A DNA stretch of 64,000 bases. Source: Myxococcota bacterium. GTDB lineage: Bacteria; Myxococcota_A; UBA9160; UBA4427. Where the stretch lies: positions 52,539 to 116,538 of the forward strand of contig JAWKRT010000007.1 in NCBI GenBank assembly GCA_041389495.1, read 5' to 3'. Position 1 is the first letter of the stretch. Each line of letters opens with the position of its first letter. The position numbers and the translations under genes are program-made. The notes beneath the pieces are model-generated. The model was not told the DNA's origin. It made no database searches and saw only the letters and a program-made list of their open reading frames with translations. Of this stretch, positions 59,852 to 64,000 are shown piece after piece.

Positions 59852-60571
59852 TTGGCAGCGCAGTCGGGTCGGCGGAGGACGAGCGCGGCCGCGCTCGCGG
59901 CGGTCGCGCTCTTCGGGTGCGCGAGCGGGTCGAGCGGCGTCGCGGGGCTCCTCCCCTCGAGCCTCTCCTGGATGCGCTCCGGCCGCACGGCAGAGCCCGC
60001 CGAGTCGACCGAGATCGACGCCGCCGTGTACCGGCGCGCCGAGAGCGTGCGCGCCGAGCGCCTCGGGCGCGAGGTCGAGCGCCTGCGCGCCGACCTGCGC
60101 CAGGCCGAGGAGGCGCTGATCGCGGCCGAGTCGGGCATGCGCGGCAACCACTCGCGCGCCGACGCCGTGTCGTCGCTCGCCGAGGCGCGCATCGAGGTCG
60201 AGCGCGCGGCGCGCCGGACGCCGTGGCGGCGCGGCGAGATCGACGAGGCGCGCTCCAAGCTCGACGACGCCGACGCCCAGGTCGAGAAGGCGAACTTCGG
60301 CGCCGCCATGTTCTTCGTGTACAGCGCGAAGCGCATCGCGCAGGGGCTCGAGCGCGAGGCCAGCGTGCTCGCCGACGCGCCCGATGCGCGCTTCGTGCTC
60401 GGACAGCGCGTCAATCTCCGCAGCGGGCCTTCGACGCACGAGGCAGTGGTCGACGTGCTGAACGAGGGCACGCCCGTCTTCGCCGAGCGCAGCGGCGACA
60501 CCTGGACGCTCGTCCGCACGCTGCACGGCGAGGTCGGCTGGGTGCACTCGAGCCTGCTGGCCCACCGCTAG
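59852..60571 (+). CDS. SH3-domain lipoprotein
   Basis: A 239-residue probable lipoprotein. I choose TTG at 59852 because it is preceded by GGGGGG and gives a compact signal peptide ALAAVALFGC with a good lipobox (L-F-G-C); an ATG at 59750 in the same frame would add 34 unlikely residues. The middle is charged coiled-coil-like helix (ERLGREVERLRADLRQAEEA, DEARSKLDDADAQVEKANFG). The last 60 residues are a bacterial SH3 domain: VLGQRVNLRSGPSTHEAVVD through TLHGEVGWVHSSLL. It would bind cell-wall peptides or a partner enzyme in the periplasm. The 242-base gap before it holds no recognisable gene. Confidence 0.82.
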   Translation: MAAQSGRRRTSAAALAAVALFGCASGSSGVAGLLPSSLSWMRSGRTAEPAESTEIDAAVYRRAESVRAERLGREVERLRADLRQAEEALIAAESGMRGNHSRADAVSSLAEARIEVERAARRTPWRRGEIDEARSKLDDADAQVEKANFGAAMFFVYSAKRIAQGLEREASVLADAPDARFVLGQRVNLRSGPSTHEAVVDVLNEGTPVFAERSGDTWTLVRTLHGEVGWVHSSLLAHR

Positions 60572-60598
60572 CCCGGAGCGACGACGCGCGAGTCGCGC

Positions 60599-62281
<1,683 letters not shown>

Positions 62282-62415
62282 CGCGCGAAGCCCCTCCATC
62301 CGGCGCCCGGCTTCCCGCACGGGGAGCCCCGCCCGCGAGCCGCTCGGCGCGGGCGGACGAGGGCTCGTTTCGTCGGCCGGCGGGCGGGGCTTGAAGCCGC
62401 ATTCCCCCGGCGCGC

Positions 62416-62441
62416 GGGGCTCGCGGACCGACGCGAGCCCC
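62416..62441. repeat. Perfect 10-bp inverted repeat between divergent genes
   Basis: GGGGCTCGCG (62416-62425) and CGCGAGCCCC (62432-62441) around a six-base centre, immediately followed by TACACT, a possible -10 element, 45 bases before the PF10118-like start. It could be an operator or a 5' hairpin. No T-run follows, so a terminator is unlikely. Confidence 0.4.
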
Positions 62442-62485
62442 TACACTGGGCCGGCGCGCGCCCGACCAAGGAAGGGGGACGGCCC

Positions 62486-63403
62486 ATGTCCACCCCGTTC
62501 GAGTCCGAGAGCCCGCACGGCCCGCCTCTCGCGGCGGGCCCCGGCGGCGCGATCGCCCTCCCCGCGATCCCCGTCCGGCGCCCGCGGCTCGACCTCTCGC
62601 CCGACGTGCCGCGCCACTGGTGCCGGGGCGAGCCGTTCGCGACGCACGTCCTCGACGCGCTCTCCTCGGTGTTCCCGATCGGCGAGGCCTTCTTCGTCCG
62701 GGCCGTCCTGCACTACTCGGATGCGATCGAGCGCGACGGCGGCCGCGATCTGGCCCGCGCCGTGCGGGGCTTCGCCGGGCAGGAGGGCCGGCACAGCCAC
62801 GAGCACGATCGCCACGTCGAGCTCCTGATCGCGAACGGCTACCCCGCGCTCGCGACGCGCAATCGCATCGCCGACGCCGCCCTGCGCTGGTCGAACCGGC
62901 GCATGCCGCTGTCGTCGCTCGCCGCGACGGCCGCGCTCGAGCACCTCACCGCGCTGCTCGCGCGCACGGTGCTCTCGAACGAGGAGCGCATCGAGCGCGA
63001 CTTCGACCCGCGCATGGTGCGCCTGTGGCAGTGGCACGCGCTCGAGGAGGCCGAGCACAAGGCCGTCGCGTTCGACGTGCTGCGCCTCGTCGCGCGGCGC
63101 GAGCACGCGCTGCGCGCCTGGTCGCTCGCCGTCCAGACGTTCTTCCTCGTGATCGAGACGCTCGATCGCACGATGTACATGCTGTGGAAGGACGGCGAGC
63201 TCTTCCGCGCGAAGACGTGGCGCGACGGCTGGCGCTTCCTGTTCGGAGCGGGAGGCGACGGCGAGCGCGGGCTGCTGCGCGGGCTCGGCGCCGAGTTCCG
63301 CGCGTGGTTCCGGCGCGACTTCCACCCGATGCAGATCGACGACTCGGCACTCGTCGCGCGCTGGCGGCGGGAGTTCGACGCGGACGCCGTCCTCCGTCGT
63401 TAG
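62486..63403 (+). CDS. PF10118-like 'metal-dependent hydrolase' family protein
   Basis: A 305-residue mostly helical cytoplasmic protein. ATG at 62486 follows GAAGGGGGAC. It has paired acidic/histidine motifs on helices: FPIGEAFFVRAV, FAGQEGRHSHEHDRHVELL, AALEHLTALLARTV and WQWHALEEAEHKAVAFDVLR. The arrangement of E-x(n)-E-x2-H repeats resembles ferritin-like di-iron proteins, although the family (PF10118) is named metal-dependent hydrolase. The later DGWRFLFGAGG and the end FHPMQIDDSALVARWRREFD are family-typical. The substrate is unknown; homologues occur in lipid- and steroid-degrading bacteria. Convergent with cysK. Confidence 0.78.
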   Translation: MSTPFESESPHGPPLAAGPGGAIALPAIPVRRPRLDLSPDVPRHWCRGEPFATHVLDALSSVFPIGEAFFVRAVLHYSDAIERDGGRDLARAVRGFAGQEGRHSHEHDRHVELLIANGYPALATRNRIADAALRWSNRRMPLSSLAATAALEHLTALLARTVLSNEERIERDFDPRMVRLWQWHALEEAEHKAVAFDVLRLVARREHALRAWSLAVQTFFLVIETLDRTMYMLWKDGELFRAKTWRDGWRFLFGAGGDGERGLLRGLGAEFRAWFRRDFHPMQIDDSALVARWRREFDADAVLRR

Positions 63404-63425
63404 GCGCGCCGCTCGCCGCGCCGCG

Positions 63426-64000
63426 TCAGAGCCAGCTCGGTACCGGGAGGCCCTTGGCCTTCAGGAACTCCGGGTTGAAGAGCTTGCTCTGGTAGCGCTG
63501 GCCGCCGTCGCACAGGATCGTGACGATCGTGTGGCCGGGCCCGAGCTCCTGCGCGAGCCGCTTCGCACCCGCGAGGTTGATCGCCGTCGACCCGCCGAGG
63601 CACAGCCCCTCTTCCTTCAGCACGTCGAAGAGGATGGGGAGCGCCTCCTCGTCGGGGATCGAGAACGGGAAGTCGACGGGCGCGCCGTCGACGTTGCCGG
63701 TGACGCGCCCCTGCCCGATGCCCTCGCTGATGGAGCCGCCCGGCGTCGCCTCGAGCCGCCCGTGCGCGAAGTACTCGTACATGCAGGCGCCGCGCGGGTC
63801 GGCGAGCCCGATCTTCACGTTCGGGTCGCGCTCCTTCAGGTGCAGGCCGACGCCCGACAGCGTGCCGCCCGTGCCGATCGCGCACACGAAGCCGTCGACC
63901 TTGCCACCCGTCTGCTGCCAGATCTCGGGGCCCGTGCTGCGGACGTGTCCGTTGCGGTTCGAGAGGTTGTCCCACTGGTTCGCGTAGAGGACGCCGCGCG
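63426..64000 (-). CDS. cysK: Cysteine synthase A-like PLP enzyme, partial (N-terminus off the right edge)
   Basis: About 191 codons of the C-terminal part are visible; the frame continues past the right edge. Recognisable: NQWDNLSNRNGHVRSTGPEI, the PLP-phosphate loop V-C-A-I-G-T-G-G-T-L-S-G-V-G, then GSISEGIGQGRVTGNVDGAP and CLGGSTAINLAGAKRLAQEL with VTILCDGGQRYQSKLFNPEF. The motifs fit O-acetylserine sulfhydrylase (CysK/CysM) or the cystathionine beta-synthase core. The substrate loop and the PLP lysine are outside the window. The end at 63426 gives P-S-W-L, a normal CysK-length terminus without a CBS regulatory domain. Confidence 0.9.
   Translation of the reverse strand, partial: RGVLYANQWDNLSNRNGHVRSTGPEIWQQTGGKVDGFVCAIGTGGTLSGVGLHLKERDPNVKIGLADPRGACMYEYFAHGRLEATPGGSISEGIGQGRVTGNVDGAPVDFPFSIPDEEALPILFDVLKEEGLCLGGSTAINLAGAKRLAQELGPGHTIVTILCDGGQRYQSKLFNPEFLKAKGLPVPSWL

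Overview
The window is extremely GC-rich DNA from a Gram-negative bacterium. Evidence for an outer membrane includes a Pal lipoprotein, FabA/FabI-type lipid enzymes and several signal peptides and lipoboxes. Codons end almost always in G or C, GTG starts are common, and four-base stop/start overlaps (ATGA or GTGA) join many neighbouring genes. Base composition, long multidomain enzymes, a Ser/Thr kinase with a PP2C phosphatase and a single-chain acyl-CoA carboxylase suggest a former-Deltaproteobacteria lineage (Myxococcota or Binatota-like). That placement is inference, because no rRNA or other phylogenetic anchor is present. I see no mobile element, CRISPR array, tRNA or rRNA; the region looks like ordinary chromosome.

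Layout. 1-11.8 kb: a cut SGNH-hydrolase gene, a small membrane protein with a terminator, a thiolase-like/DUF35 fusion facing sppA, then an SRPBCC protein and an alpha/beta hydrolase. An ECF sigma/anti-sigma/repeat-protein operon, a STAS-like protein, thiI, a TPR lipoprotein and pal (with promoter and strong terminator) follow. 11.8-22 kb: a thiamine-diphosphate enzyme, then a coupled run of DinG-type exonuclease-helicase, PP2C phosphatase, Ser/Thr kinase with four zinc ribbons, long coiled-coil MscS channel and CorA. 22-29.6 kb: a divergent six-gene island of amide-bond chemistry. It has an exported M14 peptidase homologue, an inactive transglutaminase with 7TM helices, a RimK-related ATP-grasp ligase and an exported HExxH zincin on the minus strand, and RimK with a RCK_C tail plus a cytosolic M14 homologue on the plus strand. 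A RimB-type aspartic-protease-fold gene, usually linked to such systems, lies at 46.2 kb.

29.6-46.7 kb: a crotonase, two MBOAT O-acyltransferases with an SGNH partner, an acyl-CoA dehydrogenase, an acyl carrier protein facing a fatty acyl-AMP ligase, a ceramidase-like protein, two polytopic glycosyltransferase-like proteins, an SGNH hydrolase and a membrane-fused spermidine-synthase-like protein. This is best read as lipid and envelope-polymer modification.

47.1-59.6 kb: one tight operon carrying almost a complete type II fatty acid synthase (FabI, FabH, FabA, FabG, FabZ, FabF, ACP), a PlsC acyltransferase, a phosphopantetheinyl transferase and a 1,869-residue single-chain carboxylase with eukaryote-like domain order. 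It could make malonyl-CoA, activate its own ACP, elongate, introduce a double bond and transfer the acyl product. 59.6-64 kb: an SH3 lipoprotein, a diguanylate cyclase, a PF10118-like protein and a cut cysK.
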